64,000 nucleotides of DNA from assembly GCF_900446215.1 (NCBI RefSeq), contig NZ_UAQZ01000001.1, positions 434,001 through 498,000 of the forward strand, read 5' to 3'. Origin of the DNA: Burkholderia cenocepacia (GTDB lineage: Bacteria > Pseudomonadota > Gammaproteobacteria > Burkholderiales > Burkholderiaceae). Shown in pieces: positions 1 through 11,068 of the stretch (position 1 is the stretch's first letter; each line of letters opens with the position of its first letter). The notes under the pieces were generated by a model, which was given only the letters and a program-made list of their open reading frames with translations, was not told the DNA's origin and did not search any database. Position numbers and translations under genes: made by a program.

Positions 1-781
1 GGCCGTCGGTGATCGTCAATGCGAGTTGCGGATGGGCGTCGACGAGCGGCTGCAGCAGCTCGCGCAGCGCGGGCGTCGCCGCCGGCATCACGAACCGCAC
101 GCCGGGCTCGCGCTGCTGCATCAGCGCCATCGCCGCGAAGAACGTCGGGCCGATCAGCGCGATCTCCGAGCGCCGGCTGCCCGGCAGCACCGCGATCACG
201 GGGCCGTCGGCCGGCAGACCCAGCGCGATGCGCGCGCCGTGCGTGTCGGGTTCGAGCGGGATGTCGTCGGCCAGCGGGTGGCCGACGTAGGTCGAGGCGA
301 CGCCGGCCTTGTCGAGAATCGCCGGTTCGAACGGAAACAGGCACAGCATGTGATCGACGGACTTCGCGATCTTCTTGATCCGGCCGCCGCGCCACGCCCA
401 GATCGACGGGCACACGAAGTGGATCGACGGGATGCCCGCGTCGCGCGCGGCCTGTTCGACGCTGAAGTTGAAATCGGGGGCGTCGACGCCGATGAACGCG
501 TCCGGCCGCTCGGCGAGCAGCTGGCGCTTGAGTTCGCCGCGAATCCGCAGGATCTCGGGAATCTGGCCCAGCGCCTCGACATAGCCGCGCACGGTCAGCT
601 TGTCCATCTGCCAGTGCGAGTCGAAGCCCTGCGCGATCATGCGCTGCCCGCCGATCCCGTAATACTGGGCCGATTCGGGCAGCCGCTCGCGCAGCCCGCC
701 GAGCAGCGACGCCGCGAGCAGGTCGCCCGACGGCTCGCCAGCCACCATCGCGAGCCGGAGCTGATTAGTCGGGAGCGGCAT
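1..781 (-). CDS. lpxB: Lipid-A-disaccharide synthase LpxB (3' end cut by window edge)
   Basis: Glycosyltransferase family 19 enzyme that joins UDP-2,3-diacylglucosamine to lipid X to make the lipid A disaccharide, at the inner face of the cytoplasmic membrane. The minus strand reads without stops from an ATG at 779-781 to the left edge, giving 260 residues of about 380-390. The N-terminus carries GEPSGD near residue 15, typical of LpxB, and later stretches such as [12 protein letters not shown] and PGSRRSE also fit the family. The start lies 3 nt after the lpxA stop, so the two are almost certainly translated from one message. The C-terminal third is outside the window. Confidence 0.95.
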   Translation of the reverse strand, partial: MPLPTNQLRLAMVAGEPSGDLLAASLLGGLRERLPESAQYYGIGGQRMIAQGFDSHWQMDKLTVRGYVEALGQIPEILRIRGELKRQLLAERPDAFIGVDAPDFNFSVEQAARDAGIPSIHFVCPSIWAWRGGRIKKIAKSVDHMLCLFPFEPAILDKAGVASTYVGHPLADDIPLEPDTHGARIALGLPADGPVIAVLPGSRRSEIALIGPTFFAAMALMQQREPGVRFVMPAATPALRELLQPLVDAHPQLALTITDG

Positions 782-784
782 CGC

Positions 785-1573
785 TTAGCGGATGATGCCG
801 CGTTGCGACGCGTCGATGAACTCGACGAGCGCCTTCACCGGTGCATCGCCGTCGCCGCCCGCTCCCGCGAGCTCGCGCAGTTGCACCTTCGCCTCCTCGA
901 GCGACAGGCCGTTCTTGTACAGCACGCGGTACGCGCTGCGCAGCGCCGAGATCGCATCGGCCGAGAAGCCGCGCCGGCGCAGCCCTTCGACGTTGATCCC
1001 GTGCGGCTCGGCCTTGTTGCCCGCCGCGATCACGAACGGCGGGATGTCCTGCACGAGCGCCGACGCGCCGCCCAGCATCGAGTGCGCGCCAATGCGCACG
1101 AACTGGTGCACGCCCGACATCCCGCCGATGATCGCGAAGTCGCCGATCTCGACGTGACCGGCCATCTGCGCGTTGCTCGACAGGATCACGTTGTTGCCGA
1201 CGCGGCAGTCATGGCCGATGTGCACGTAGGCCATGATCCAGTTGTCGTCGCCGAGCGTCGTCACGCCGACGTCCTGCACGGTGCCCGTGTGGATCGTCGT
1301 GAATTCGCGGATCGTGTTGCGGTTGCCGATCACGAGCTTCGTCGGCTCGTCCTTGTACTTCATGTCCTGCGGACGGCCGCCGACCGACGCGTAGTGGCCG
1401 ATGCGGTTGTCCTCGCCGAGCGTCGTATGGCCTTCGATCACGCTGTGCGAGCCGATCGTCGTGCGCGCGCCGATCGTGACGTGCGGGCCGACGATCGCGT
1501 ACGGGCCGATCTCGACCGATTCGTCGATCTGCGCGCCCGGCTCGACGATCGCGGTAGGATGAATCCTGGTCAT
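785..1573 (-). CDS. lpxA: Acyl-ACP--UDP-N-acetylglucosamine O-acyltransferase LpxA
   Basis: First committed step of lipid A synthesis: transfer of a 3-hydroxyacyl chain from ACP to O-3 of UDP-GlcNAc, in the cytoplasm. At 262 residues it has the usual family length. The first two-thirds is a left-handed beta-helix of hexapeptide repeats (IG/VG every six residues), and HIGHDC around residues 118-123 contains the catalytic histidine (H121, equivalent to E. coli H125). The helical C-terminal domain follows from about residue 190. It lies in the order lpxD-fabZ-lpxA-lpxB, the standard proteobacterial arrangement. Confidence 0.98.
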
Positions 1574-1640
1574 GCGCCGTTGCCTCTCGATATGATGTGT
1601 CGCGTTGCTCGCGTTACGTTATCCATGCGTGCCGCGTCGC

Positions 1641-2108
1641 TCAGGGCGCCGCGTCGGCCGTCTTGACCGTGCACATCAGTTCGGCTTCCGCCGCCACCTT
1701 GCCGCCCACTTCCGCCACCGCCTTGAACTTCCAGATGCCGCGGATGTAGCGCTCGAACGTCACGTTCAGAATCAGCTGGTCGCCCGGTTCGACCACGCGC
1801 TTGAAGCGCGCGCCGTCGATCCCGACGAAGTAATACAGCGTGTTCTCCGGATCCTTCGGCTGCTCTTCCGCGAACGTCAGCAGCGCCGCGGCCTGCGCGA
1901 GCGCCTCGAGGATCAGCACGCCCGGCATCACCGGCCGCTTCGGGAAATGCCCCTGGAAGAACGGCTCGTTGATCGACACGTTCTTCAGCGCTTTGATCCC
2001 TTTGTGCGGTTCGAGTTCGAGCACGCGATCGACGAGCAGAATCGGGTAGCGATGCGGCAGCAGCGTGAGGATCTTGTGGATGTCGAGGTTGATTTTTTCA
2101 GTGCTCAT
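1641..2108 (-). CDS. fabZ: 3-hydroxyacyl-ACP dehydratase FabZ
   Basis: Hotdog-fold dehydratase that converts 3-hydroxyacyl-ACP to trans-2-enoyl-ACP in fatty acid elongation. It competes with LpxA and LpxD for 3-hydroxyacyl-ACP, which fits its place between them. The start is set at the ATG at 2106-2108 (MSTEKINLD), giving 155 residues; a longer frame upstream (to 2186) adds 26 residues that do not look like FabZ. The catalytic pair is visible as His54 in GHFP and Glu68 in LILEALAQ. About 67 nt separate it from lpxA. Confidence 0.97.
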   Translation of the reverse strand: MSTEKINLDIHKILTLLPHRYPILLVDRVLELEPHKGIKALKNVSINEPFFQGHFPKRPVMPGVLILEALAQAAALLTFAEEQPKDPENTLYYFVGIDGARFKRVVEPGDQLILNVTFERYIRGIWKFKAVAEVGGKVAAEAELMCTVKTADAAP

Positions 2109-2237
2109 GATGGTTCGTCTCACGCAGAGGCTGCGCGGTGGTGATGCAAAGGCTGAAGCGGGCCGCCGCGCGGCCCAGTCTGGCAAACCGGGCCGGTTGC
2201 GCTGGCCGTGCCCGGTTCGTGGTCTCGCATGATGCGC

Positions 2238-3317
2238 TCAGGCGTGGGTGCCGCCCTGGGCGGCGAGCGCGGCTTCGAGCGCCTTGATGCGCTCGCGCAG
2301 CTTGTCGAGGTTGCGCACGAGCGCGGCGCTCTTGTTCCATTCGCCGTGGTCGACGGCCGGGAACGCGCTGGTGTAGATGCCGGCTTTCGGCAGCGACTTC
2401 GATACGCCCGACTTCGCGGTGATGATCACGTAGTCGCCGAGCGTCACGTGGCCGGCGATCCCGGCCGCGCCACCGATCATGCAGTGGCGGCCGATCGTCG
2501 TGCTGCCCGCGATGCCGGCGCTGCCGGCGATCACGGTGTACGCGCCGATCCGGCAGTTGTGGCCGATCTGGACCTGGTTGTCGATCTTCACGCATTCCTC
2601 GATGACGGTATCCGCCATCGCGCCGCGATCGATCGTCGTGTTCGCGCCGATTTCGACGTCCGGGCCGATCGTCACGCCACCGACCTGCGGGATCTTGACC
2701 CAGCTGCCGGTGCGCGCGTCGCCGTCGCCGACGAAATCCGGTGCGAAGCCGAAGCCGTCGGAGCCGATCACGGCGCCCGCATGGACGATCGCGCGCGGGC
2801 CGATCTTGCAGCCGTGGTACACCGATGCATTCGGATAGAAATGAGAGCCGGCGCCGATCGTCGTGCCGCGGCCGACGAATACGTTCGCGTCGAGCTGCAC
2901 GCCGTCTTCGATCACCGCACCGGCCTCGATCGTCACGTGCGGGCCGATCACCGCGGTCGCGGCGACCGTCGCGGCCGGATCGATCGTCGCGCTCGGATGC
3001 ACGCCGGCCGCGCGCGGCGGCGTGGCCAGATCGATGAACATCTGCGCGACGCGCGCGAAGTACGCGTACGGATTCGGCGTCACGATGAAATTGCGACCGG
3101 CGGCGGCCGCGCCCAGCTTTTCCAGATCCTTCGGTGCGATCAGGACCGCACCGGCACGGGTCGATTCGACCTGCGACAGGTACTTCGGGTTCGCGAGGAA
3201 CGCGAGCTGTTGAGGGCCCGCCTGGTCGAGCGGTGCGAGCCCGCCCACCTTGCACTGTGCATCGCCGGCGATCTCGCCGCCGAACCGTTTTACGAGTTCC
3301 TCAAGCGTCAATGCCAT
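2238..3317 (-). CDS. lpxD: UDP-3-O-(3-hydroxyacyl)glucosamine N-acyltransferase LpxD
   Basis: Third step of lipid A synthesis: N-acylation of UDP-3-O-acyl-glucosamine using hydroxyacyl-ACP. At 359 residues it has a normal length. An N-terminal uridine-binding domain (about 1-100) is followed by hexapeptide-repeat beta-helix turns (for example [10 protein letters not shown] and IGHNCRIG, the latter holding the expected catalytic histidine) and a C-terminal helix ending near residue 355. It lies 16 nt downstream of the skp stop and 129 nt upstream of the fabZ start, in the bamA-skp-lpxD-fabZ-lpxA-lpxB run that couples lipopolysaccharide synthesis with outer-membrane assembly. Confidence 0.98.
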   Translation of the reverse strand: MALTLEELVKRFGGEIAGDAQCKVGGLAPLDQAGPQQLAFLANPKYLSQVESTRAGAVLIAPKDLEKLGAAAAGRNFIVTPNPYAYFARVAQMFIDLATPPRAAGVHPSATIDPAATVAATAVIGPHVTIEAGAVIEDGVQLDANVFVGRGTTIGAGSHFYPNASVYHGCKIGPRAIVHAGAVIGSDGFGFAPDFVGDGDARTGSWVKIPQVGGVTIGPDVEIGANTTIDRGAMADTVIEECVKIDNQVQIGHNCRIGAYTVIAGSAGIAGSTTIGRHCMIGGAAGIAGHVTLGDYVIITAKSGVSKSLPKAGIYTSAFPAVDHGEWNKSAALVRNLDKLRERIKALEAALAAQGGTHA

Positions 3318-3333
3318 TCGTCGTCTGCTCCGT

Positions 3334-3861
3334 TCAGTTCGTCGAGCCGGACGCGAGCGCCTTGAGCACCTTGTCGGTGATGTCGATGCGCGGGCTGACG
3401 TACACGGCTTCCTGCACGATCAGGTCGTAATTCTGCTGCTCGGCGATCTGCTTGATGACCTTGTTCGCCTTGTCCAGCACGGCCGCCAATTCTTCGTTGC
3501 GACGCTGGTTCAGGTCTTCGCGAAATTCGCGCTGCTTGCGCTGGAAGTCGGTATCGAGCTGCGCCAGATCACGCTGCTTCTGCGCGCGATCGGCCGCCGA
3601 CAGCGACGTGCCGTTCTTGTCCAGCGAATCGGACATCGACTTCAGACGTGCCGCCAAGTCCTGCAGATCCTTGTCACGCTTCGCGAACTCGGCTTCGAGC
3701 TTCGTCTGCGCCGCCTTCGCGGGTGCCGACTCGCGCAGGATCCGATCCGAATTGACCGCCGCGATGCGGGCGACGTCCTGTGCGTGCACCGTTGCCGCGC
3801 CCAGGGCCAGCGCAACGGTCAGCGCGCACATCACTCGTTTCGAAAACTTACCGGTTAGCAA
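3334..3861 (-). CDS. skp: Periplasmic chaperone Skp/OmpH
   Basis: Periplasmic holdase that keeps unfolded outer-membrane proteins soluble on their way to the Bam complex. At 175 residues it is a typical length. Residues 1-27 form a signal peptide with a hydrophobic core and an AHA/Q-type cleavage region. The mature part begins with the family-like segment [13 protein letters not shown] and continues as a long charged alpha-helical hairpin rich in K, E, Q and R (about residues 45-140), the tentacle region of the trimer. It directly follows bamA, whose client proteins it delivers; the gap is 34 nt. Confidence 0.95.
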   Translation of the reverse strand: MLTGKFSKRVMCALTVALALGAATVHAQDVARIAAVNSDRILRESAPAKAAQTKLEAEFAKRDKDLQDLAARLKSMSDSLDKNGTSLSAADRAQKQRDLAQLDTDFQRKQREFREDLNQRRNEELAAVLDKANKVIKQIAEQQNYDLIVQEAVYVSPRIDITDKVLKALASGSTN

Positions 3862-3895
3862 AATTACCCTCTCGTTGCTGTTGTCATGCGTTCGT

Positions 3896-6205
3896 TCAGA
3901 ACGCCGTCCCGATCTGGAACTGGAATTTCTGGTACTGGTCGCCTTCGTGCTTCTGCAGCGGGAAGCCGAGGCTCAGCTTCAGCGGGCCGATCGGCGAGAT
4001 CCACGCGAGACCCACACCGTAGCCGTAGCGCAGGCCGTTGGCGCCCGTACTCGTGCCGCCCGGCGCGTTGCCCCACACGTTACCGCCGTCGAGGAACGTG
4101 AACACGCGCAGCGTGCGGTCGTAACCGGTGCCCGGCAGCGGGAACGTCAGCTCGATGTTGCCGACCAGCATCTTCGAACCGCCGATCGGGTCGTTCGTCT
4201 TCGTGTCGCGCGGGCCCAGCGAGCTCGGCTCGTAACCCCGCACGGAGCCGATACCACCCGCGTAGTAGTTCTTGAAGATCGGGTACGGGTTGCCGATACC
4301 GTTACCGTAGCCGCCTTGCAGGTTCAGGCCCAGGATGAAGCCGCGCGAGAACGAATAGTAGTACTGCGCCTGCAGGTCGGCCTTGTAGTACTGGATCTTG
4401 CCGACCGGCACGCCGTATTCGATGTTCGCCTGCGTGAAGTAGCCGCGGCTCGGAATCAGCGCGCTGTCCCGCGCGTCGCGCGACCAAGCCACCGTCAGCG
4501 GCACCGTGTTCGACACGCGGCCGAACTCGTTCACGTAGTCCTGGTAGCTCTGCGGCGTGTTCGAATCGACGTCGAGGCGGTTCTGCTCGAAGCCCGCGCC
4601 GAAGTACACGGTGTCGACTTCCGAGAACGGAATGCCGAACTTCAGGTTGCCGCCCGCGCTGATGATCCGGAAGCTCGAGCTCGTCGAGTAGTAAAGCGGC
4701 TGGTACGTGCGGTAGTAGACGTCCGTGATCCGCTTGATGCCGTCGACCGTGAAGTACGGGTCGACCTGCGTGACGGTCAGCGTGCGGTAGCTCTTCGCGG
4801 TGTTGACGTTCACCGACAGGCTCGTGCCCGAACCGAACACGTTGTCCTGCGACACGCCGGCCGACAGCACGACCTTGTCCGTCGACGAGAAACCGGCACC
4901 CAGCGTGATCGCGCCGGTCGGCTTTTCGTCGACCTTCACGTTCACGTCGACCTGGTCGTTCGTGCCGTCGACCGGCACCGTCGTCACGTCGACGTTGGTG
5001 AAGTAGCCGAGGCGGTTCACGCGGTCCTTCGACAGCGCGAGGCGGTTCGAGTCGAACCACGAGCTTTCGAGCTGGCGCATTTCGCGGCGCACCACTTCGT
5101 CGCGCGTGCGCGTGTTGCCGACCACGTTGATGCGGCGCACGTACACGCGGCGGCTCGGATCGACGACGAGGTTCAGGTTGACCTTGTGGTTCGCCTGGTC
5201 GATGTCCGGCTGCGCGTTGACGGTCGCGAATGCGTAGCCGTATTCACCGAGCTTGTCGACGATCGACTTGGTGGTCTGCTGCAGCTTTTCGGCCGAGAAA
5301 CGGTCGCCCGGCTTGATCTTGATCAGCTTGTTGAGTTCGGCCTCGCGATCGAGCAGATTGCCCGACAGCTTGATGCCCGACACCGTGTACGGCTCGCCTT
5401 CGTGCAGCGTGACCGTCAGATACATGTCCTTCTTGTCCGGCGAGATCGACACCTGGGTCGACTCGATGTTGAACTCGAGGTAACCGCGGTTCAGGTAGTA
5501 CGAGCGCACCGCTTCGAGGTCGCCCGTGAGCTTTTCCTTCGAGTACAGGTCGTTCTTCGTGTACCAGGAGAACCAGTTCGGCGTCGACAGCTGCATCTCG
5601 TCGCGCAGCGTGCTGGTGCTGAACGCCTTGTTGCCGATGAAGTTGATCTGGCGGATCTTCGCGCTCGGGCCTTCGGCCACCGCGAACAGGATCGACACGC
5701 GGTTCGCGTCGACCGGCGTGATCGTCGTCTTGACCTCGGCCGCATAGAAGCCGCGCGTCAGGTACTGGCGCTTGAGCTCCTGCTCCGCCTTGTCGACGAG
5801 CGCCTTGTCGTAGTAGCGGCCATCGGCGAGGCCGACCGCGCGCAGCGCCTTCGTCAGGTTGTCCTTGTCGAATTCCTTCGTGCCGGTGAAGTCGATCGAC
5901 GCGATGGCCGGACGCTCCTGCACCTGCACGATCACGACGTTGCCCTGCGTGGCGATGCGCACGTCGTTGAAAAAGCCCGTCGCGTACAACGCGCGGATTG
6001 CTTCGGATGCCTTGTCGTCCGTGAAGGTATCGCCCTGCTTGATCGGCAGATAGGCGAACACCGAACCCGCTTCGACGCGCTGCAGCCCCTCGATCTTGAT
6101 GTCTTGCACCACGAACGGTGCCGCTGCATGCGCCGCGAGGCCGTGCGCGGCGAGCGCGGCCGCTGCAACTGTCTTAGGTACAAAGCGATGAGGTTTGAAC
6201 AACAT
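3896..6205 (-). CDS. bamA: Outer membrane assembly factor BamA (Omp85)
   Basis: Essential core of the Bam complex that folds and inserts beta-barrel proteins into the outer membrane. At 769 residues it is standard. A signal peptide occupies roughly residues 1-28 (ending AAHA), five POTRA repeats follow to about residue 420, and the rest is the 16-strand barrel. The L6 loop motif reads VRGYEP and the chain ends in an aromatic residue (GTAF), as expected for the outer-membrane targeting signal. It sits between rseP (61 nt upstream) and skp, a conserved order. Confidence 0.98.
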   Translation of the reverse strand: MLFKPHRFVPKTVAAAALAAHGLAAHAAAPFVVQDIKIEGLQRVEAGSVFAYLPIKQGDTFTDDKASEAIRALYATGFFNDVRIATQGNVVIVQVQERPAIASIDFTGTKEFDKDNLTKALRAVGLADGRYYDKALVDKAEQELKRQYLTRGFYAAEVKTTITPVDANRVSILFAVAEGPSAKIRQINFIGNKAFSTSTLRDEMQLSTPNWFSWYTKNDLYSKEKLTGDLEAVRSYYLNRGYLEFNIESTQVSISPDKKDMYLTVTLHEGEPYTVSGIKLSGNLLDREAELNKLIKIKPGDRFSAEKLQQTTKSIVDKLGEYGYAFATVNAQPDIDQANHKVNLNLVVDPSRRVYVRRINVVGNTRTRDEVVRREMRQLESSWFDSNRLALSKDRVNRLGYFTNVDVTTVPVDGTNDQVDVNVKVDEKPTGAITLGAGFSSTDKVVLSAGVSQDNVFGSGTSLSVNVNTAKSYRTLTVTQVDPYFTVDGIKRITDVYYRTYQPLYYSTSSSFRIISAGGNLKFGIPFSEVDTVYFGAGFEQNRLDVDSNTPQSYQDYVNEFGRVSNTVPLTVAWSRDARDSALIPSRGYFTQANIEYGVPVGKIQYYKADLQAQYYYSFSRGFILGLNLQGGYGNGIGNPYPIFKNYYAGGIGSVRGYEPSSLGPRDTKTNDPIGGSKMLVGNIELTFPLPGTGYDRTLRVFTFLDGGNVWGNAPGGTSTGANGLRYGYGVGLAWISPIGPLKLSLGFPLQKHEGDQYQKFQFQIGTAF

Positions 6206-6266
6206 GCATCCCCAATATTTAGCTGCATCAAATCGGGCGGCTGGCCAGCGGCCGCCGCCTGACGCT

Positions 6267-7637
6267 TCAGAAATGGATTAACCGAGCCAGATCGTTGAAC
6301 AGCGCGATCGCCGACAATGCGACGATGCAGATCAACCCGGCTCTTTGCAGAATCAGCTGCCAGCGCTCCGAGACGGCTTTCCCGGTCGCGGCTTCAACCG
6401 CATAATATAACAGATGCCCCCCGTCCAAAACGGGAATCGGCAACAAGTTCAGGACGCCAAGGCTAATGCTGACAAGGGCGAGGAACGACAGGAACGCCGA
6501 CGGGCCGAGCCGCGCGCTCTTGCCTGCGTAGTCGGCGATCGTCACCGGGCCGGACAGGTTCTTCAGCGACGCGTTGCCCGTGATCATCCGCCCGAACATC
6601 TTCAGCGAATACACGGAAATGTCCCACGTGCGGTGCGCGCCGAGCCGCAGGCTCTCGATCGGCCCGTAGCGCACGTCCACCGACGGCGCGTGCATCGACA
6701 GCGCCGCGCCGATGCGGCCGACCTGCTGCCCCGATTCGTCGTCGCGCTGCATCTGCGGCACGATCGCGACCGTCTGCGCGGCGCCGTTGCGTTCGATCTG
6801 CAGGTCGAGCGGCTTGCCCGCATGGTGCTTCACCGTGTCGATGAAGCGCGACGCGCCGCCGATCGGCTTGCCGTCGAGCGCGACCAGCTTGTCGCCGACC
6901 TTCAGGCCGGCCTGTTCCGCCGCGCTGCCCGGCTGCACCGACGCGACCGACAACGTGCCGCCGCCGGCCTCGAAGCCCAGATGGGCCATGAAGTCGTCGT
7001 CGAGCTGGCTGTCGGGTACGTTGCGGAGATCGACGCGGAAATCGAACGTCGCATTGCCGTCGCGCGCGCCGAGCACGACCTCGCGATGGTCGAACGCGGC
7101 CGACAGCAGCTTCCAGCGCAGGTCCGACCACGATCGCACCGGTTCGGACTCGCCGCCCTGCGCATTGCGGATCGACACGATCGTCTCGCTGCCGTCGAAG
7201 CCCGCGCGGGCCGCCGCGGTGCCGGCGGCCGGCGGCGCGACGATCGCGGTCGGTTCGGTCACGCCGGTGGCGAATACGAGGGAGAACAGCGCGATTGCCA
7301 GCAGGAAGTTCGCAATCGGCCCGGCCGCGACGATCGCGATGCGCTTGTAGACCGACTGGCGGTTGAATGCCTGGCCGAGCACCTCGGGCGGAATGCCGGG
7401 GCCCGGATCGCGCTCGTCGAGCATTTTCACGTAGCCGCCGAGCGGCAGCGCGGACAGGGTCCACTCGGTGCCCGTTCGGCGGCTGACCCAGCGCGCGACG
7501 GGCTGGCCGAAGCCGATCGAGAAACGCAGCACCTTCACGCCGCACCAGCGCGCGACGCGATAATGTCCGTACTCATGCACGACGACCAGTACCCCGATCG
7601 CCACCGCAAACGCGACCAGTTCGACCAGCACGTTCAT
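6267..7637 (-). CDS. rseP: Site-2 zinc metalloprotease RseP
   Basis: Intramembrane protease that performs the second cleavage of the anti-sigma factor RseA in the sigma-E envelope stress response and also trims signal peptides. The start is taken at MNVLVELVAF (ATG 7635-7637), giving 456 residues; the open frame continues upstream to 8369 only because it runs antisense-like through dxr. The zinc site HEYGH is at residues 21-25 inside the first membrane helix, PDZ domains fill the middle, and NLLPIPVLDGG near residue 397 is the second active-site motif. It lies 11 nt after dxr and just before bamA, whose misassembly triggers the pathway. Confidence 0.97.
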   Translation of the reverse strand: MNVLVELVAFAVAIGVLVVVHEYGHYRVARWCGVKVLRFSIGFGQPVARWVSRRTGTEWTLSALPLGGYVKMLDERDPGPGIPPEVLGQAFNRQSVYKRIAIVAAGPIANFLLAIALFSLVFATGVTEPTAIVAPPAAGTAAARAGFDGSETIVSIRNAQGGESEPVRSWSDLRWKLLSAAFDHREVVLGARDGNATFDFRVDLRNVPDSQLDDDFMAHLGFEAGGGTLSVASVQPGSAAEQAGLKVGDKLVALDGKPIGGASRFIDTVKHHAGKPLDLQIERNGAAQTVAIVPQMQRDDESGQQVGRIGAALSMHAPSVDVRYGPIESLRLGAHRTWDISVYSLKMFGRMITGNASLKNLSGPVTIADYAGKSARLGPSAFLSFLALVSISLGVLNLLPIPVLDGGHLLYYAVEAATGKAVSERWQLILQRAGLICIVALSAIALFNDLARLIHF

Positions 7638-7648
7638 GAGCACCCCAT

Positions 7649-8845
7649 TCAGACAGTACGCTCCACGCGTGGCGCAGGCGCTTTCGCAATGATCGCGGCG
7701 GCGAGGCGGCGAGCCTCGGCATCCGCCGCGAGGACGTCGTCGAGCCCGTCGGGCGCGCGGTTCGGCAGCGTGTTGAGCACGGCGTCGACCGTCGCCGCGA
7801 TCGCCATGAAGCCGATCCGGCGCTCGAGAAATGCTTCGACCGCGACTTCGTTCGCCGCGTTCAATGCGGCGCTCGCGATACCGCCTTCCTCGAGCGCCTT
7901 CAGCGCGAGCGCGAGGCACGGGAAGCGCGCGTAATCGGGCTTCTCGAACGACAGCTGGGCGATCTGCGCGAGGTCGAGCTGGTCGACGCCCGCGTCGACG
8001 CGCTCGGGAAACGCGAGCGCGTGCGCGATCGGCGTGCGCATGTCGGGGTTGCCGAGCTGCGCGAGCACCGAGCCGTCGCGGTACGACACGAGCGAATGGA
8101 TCACGCTCTGCGGATGGATCAGCACGTCGATCCGGTCGCCCGGCAACCCGAAGATCCAGTGCGCCTCGATCACCTCGAGGCCCTTGTTCATCATCGTCGC
8201 GGAATCGACCGAGATCTTGCGGCCCATCACCCAGTTCGGGTGCTTGCACGCTTCGTCCGGCGTGACGTCGACCAGCGTGGCCGGTTCGCGCGTACGGAAC
8301 GGGCCGCCCGACGCGGTCAGGATGATCTTCGAGATCCCGCCGTGCTCGGCCGCGTCGCGCGGCATGCACTGGAAGATCGCGTTGTGTTCGCTGTCGACCG
8401 GCAGCAGGATCGCGCCATGGTCGCGTACGGCGTCCATGAAGATCGCGCCCGACATCACGAGCGCTTCCTTGTTCGCGAGCAGGATCCGCTTGCCGGCGCG
8501 TGCGGCCGCCAGGCTCGGCGCGAGGCCGGCCGCGCCGACGATCGCCGCGACCACCGTGTCGCAGCCGTCGCTCTTCGACACGTCGACGAGCGCCTGCGGC
8601 CCGTGCAGCACGACCGTCTTGCTGCCGGCCGCGCGCAGTTTGGCGTCGACGTGCGCGGCCGTCGCGGCATCGCCGACCACCGCCACTTCAGGCGCGAAGC
8701 GCAGACACTGCTCGACGAGCTTGTCGCCGTTGCGGTGCGCGGTCAGCGCATAGACCGAGAAGCGCTCGGGATGGCGCGCGACCACGTCGAGCGTGCTGTC
8801 TCCGATCGAGCCTGTGGAACCGAGCAATGTCAGACGTTTTTGCAT
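7649..8845 (-). CDS. dxr: 1-deoxy-D-xylulose 5-phosphate reductoisomerase Dxr
   Basis: Second enzyme of the MEP isoprenoid pathway: NADPH-dependent rearrangement and reduction of DXP to 2-C-methyl-erythritol 4-phosphate. At 398 residues it matches the family. The N-terminus has the dinucleotide-binding segment [14 protein letters not shown], the middle has the metal and substrate loop [11 protein letters not shown], and SGGPF is the flexible-loop region. The neighbours cdsA (15 nt upstream) and uppS tie it to lipid and undecaprenyl phosphate supply for the envelope. Confidence 0.98.
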   Translation of the reverse strand: MQKRLTLLGSTGSIGDSTLDVVARHPERFSVYALTAHRNGDKLVEQCLRFAPEVAVVGDAATAAHVDAKLRAAGSKTVVLHGPQALVDVSKSDGCDTVVAAIVGAAGLAPSLAAARAGKRILLANKEALVMSGAIFMDAVRDHGAILLPVDSEHNAIFQCMPRDAAEHGGISKIILTASGGPFRTREPATLVDVTPDEACKHPNWVMGRKISVDSATMMNKGLEVIEAHWIFGLPGDRIDVLIHPQSVIHSLVSYRDGSVLAQLGNPDMRTPIAHALAFPERVDAGVDQLDLAQIAQLSFEKPDYARFPCLALALKALEEGGIASAALNAANEVAVEAFLERRIGFMAIAATVDAVLNTLPNRAPDGLDDVLAADAEARRLAAAIIAKAPAPRVERTV

Positions 8846-8860
8846 AACAGGAATAATGGT

Positions 8861-9682
8861 TTAACCAAGCAGCAGCATCGCGAGCGGCAGCACCGGCAGC
8901 AGCGCGTCGACACGATCGAGCACGCCGCCGTGGCCCGGCAGCAGTCCGCTCGAATCCTTCACGCCCGCCTGCCGCTTCAGCAGCGACTCGAACAGGTCGC
9001 CGATCACGCTGTACGCGACCAGCAGCGTCAGCGCGGCCCACGCGCCGGGCATCCCGTAGCGCATGGCGAATGCAGAAAACAGGGTCGGTTCGAACGCATG
9101 CACGGCCATCGCGACACCGGCGACGACCATCACCGCGAACCAGCCGCCGATCGCACCCTCCCAGCTCTTGCCGGGGCTGATCGTGATGGCCAGTTTACGC
9201 TTTCCGAAGGCCTTGCCCGCGAAGTATGCGCCGATATCGGCCAGCCAGACGACCAGAAGCAGCGACAGCACGAACGGCACGCCCTGCGCGCGGGCTGCCA
9301 CGAGCGCATGCCAGCAGGCGGCGAACACGACGAGGCCGGCGGCCAGCAGGAACGGCCGCCACACGCCGCCCGCGAGTTCGGGCTTGCGCCGCAGCGCGAA
9401 CGGGCCGACCAGCAGCCAGAACACGCCGGCCGCCATGAAAAGGGGACGGGACGATGCCGCATCGACGCCGAGCGGCGCGGTGGCCGCGAGCGCGAGCGCC
9501 GCGACGAGCGCATAGACGACCGGGCCGGCGCCGCCGAGCTTGAGCAGGCGCGCCCACTCCCACGCGGCGAACACGAGCACGACGCCGATCAGCGCACCGA
9601 ACCCGGCGAGCGGCGCGAACAGCGTCACCGGCAGCAGCACTGCCAGCATCACGATCGCCGTGATCACACGGGTTTTCAGCAT
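8861..9682 (-). CDS. cdsA: Phosphatidate cytidylyltransferase CdsA
   Basis: Integral membrane enzyme that makes CDP-diacylglycerol from phosphatidate and CTP, the branch point for all phospholipids. The start is ATG 9680-9682 ([10 protein letters not shown]), giving 273 residues; an upstream open frame in the same register is uppS antisense overlap and is not used. There are about seven to eight hydrophobic segments, and the C-terminal family signature is complete ([14 protein letters not shown] followed by [11 protein letters not shown], about residues 233-260). Its start overlaps the uppS stop by 7 nt, which indicates translational coupling. Confidence 0.97.
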   Translation of the reverse strand: MLKTRVITAIVMLAVLLPVTLFAPLAGFGALIGVVLVFAAWEWARLLKLGGAGPVVYALVAALALAATAPLGVDAASSRPLFMAAGVFWLLVGPFALRRKPELAGGVWRPFLLAAGLVVFAACWHALVAARAQGVPFVLSLLLVVWLADIGAYFAGKAFGKRKLAITISPGKSWEGAIGGWFAVMVVAGVAMAVHAFEPTLFSAFAMRYGMPGAWAALTLLVAYSVIGDLFESLLKRQAGVKDSSGLLPGHGGVLDRVDALLPVLPLAMLLLG

Positions 9683-10458
9683 GAAAGGGAGTCGGCGTTC
9701 TGCGATTGCGGTTCGAGCTGCGCACTCGTGCGCCCGAAACGGCGCTCGCGCTCGGTATACGACGCCATCGCGTCGGCCAGTGCCGCGCCGTCGAAATCCG
9801 GCCAGTACTTGTCGGTGAAATAGAATTCGGCGTACGCGAGCTGCCACAGCAGGAAGTTGCTGACGCGCTGCTCGCCACCGGTGCGGATGAAGAGATCGGG
9901 CTCCGGCGCATAGGCCATCGCCAGGTGCGGCGCGAATGCATCCTCGGTCACTTCGACCTCGCGACCTTCGCGCACGGCCTGCTCGACGAGCTTCTTCGTC
10001 GCCTGCAGGATGTCCCACCGGCCGCCGTAGTTGGCCGCGATGGTGAGCGTCAAACGGGTATTGCGCGCCGTCTTGGTTTCGGCGCGGCGAATCAGTTCGC
10101 GGATGCGCGGCTCGAAACGGTCGAGATCGCCGACGACACGCAGGCGGATCCCGTTCGCATGCAGCTTGCCCACTTCGCGCTCGAGCGCGGTGATGAACAG
10201 CCGCATCAGGAACGACACTTCGTCGTTCGGCCGGCGCCAGTTTTCCGAACTGAACGCGAACAGCGTCAGGTACTCGACGCCGGCGCGCGCGCAGCCTTCG
10301 ACCACCGCCCGCACGGCATCGACGCCGCGGGTGTGCCCCGCGACGCGCGGCAAGCGGCGTTCGGTCGCCCAACGGCCGTTGCCGTCCATGATGATCGCGA
10401 TGTGACGCGGCACGACGCCGACGTCAGGCACGCGAACGGTAGAGCTGGTATAGGTCAT
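9676..10458 (-). CDS. uppS: Isoprenyl transferase (undecaprenyl diphosphate synthase) UppS
   Basis: cis-prenyltransferase that elongates farnesyl diphosphate with isopentenyl units to undecaprenyl diphosphate, the carrier lipid for peptidoglycan and O-antigen. At 260 residues it has a normal length. The signature [12 protein letters not shown] places the catalytic aspartate at about residue 25, and [12 protein letters not shown] near residue 205 is the second conserved block that binds IPP diphosphate. It overlaps cdsA by 7 nt and follows frr after 49 nt. Confidence 0.98.
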   Translation of the reverse strand: MTYTSSTVRVPDVGVVPRHIAIIMDGNGRWATERRLPRVAGHTRGVDAVRAVVEGCARAGVEYLTLFAFSSENWRRPNDEVSFLMRLFITALEREVGKLHANGIRLRVVGDLDRFEPRIRELIRRAETKTARNTRLTLTIAANYGGRWDILQATKKLVEQAVREGREVEVTEDAFAPHLAMAYAPEPDLFIRTGGEQRVSNFLLWQLAYAEFYFTDKYWPDFDGAALADAMASYTERERRFGRTSAQLEPQSQNADSLSC

Positions 10459-10507
10459 GGCCGTTGAGACAGTAATGCGGGAAGAAGGCGGCGCGCGAGG
10501 ACGGTCG

Positions 10508-11068
10508 TCAGACCGTCATGATCTCGGCTTCCTTGGTCTGCACGAGCTTGTCGACTTCGGCAACGTGCTTGTCGGTCAGCTTCTGCACGTCGTCGCTCGC
10601 ACGGCGCTCGTCGTCTTCCGAGATTTCCTTGTCCTTCACGAGCTTCTTCAGCGCTTCGTTCGCGTCGCGGCGCAGGTTGCGGATCGCGACCTTGGCCGTT
10701 TCGCCTTCGCTCTTCACGACCTTGGTCAGCTCGCGGCGGCGCTCTTCCGTCAGCGCGGGCATCGGCACGCGGATCAGGTCGCCGGCCGTTGCCGGGTTCA
10801 GGCCCAGATCGGCTTCGCGGATGGCCTTCTCGACCTTCGCGACCATGTTCTTTTCCCACGGCTGCACGCCGATCGTGCGCGCGTCGACGAGCGTCAGGTT
10901 CGCGACCTGCGAGATCGGCACCATCGAGCCGTAGTAGTCGACCTGCACGTGATCGAGCAGACCGGTGTGCGCACGGCCCGTACGGATCTTGGCCAGATCG
11001 TTCTTGAACGCTTCGATCGAGCGCTGCATCTTTTGCTCGACGCCCTTCTTCACATCAGCGACACTCAT
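10508..11068 (-). CDS. frr: Ribosome recycling factor Frr
   Basis: Splits post-termination ribosomes together with EF-G. At 186 residues it shows the standard two-domain RRF layout: long charged helices at both ends and a small beta-domain around residues 31-104. A clear ribosome-binding site (GGAGG, 5 nt before the ATG) supports the start. The order rpsB-tsf-pyrH-frr is one of the most conserved bacterial gene strings, so the assignment is secure. Confidence 0.98.

Noticed and set aside
6267..8369. A 700-residue reading of rseP extending into dxr
   Set aside because: Only the part from MNVLVELVAF (7637) matches RseP; the upstream part is antisense-like reading of dxr in another frame.
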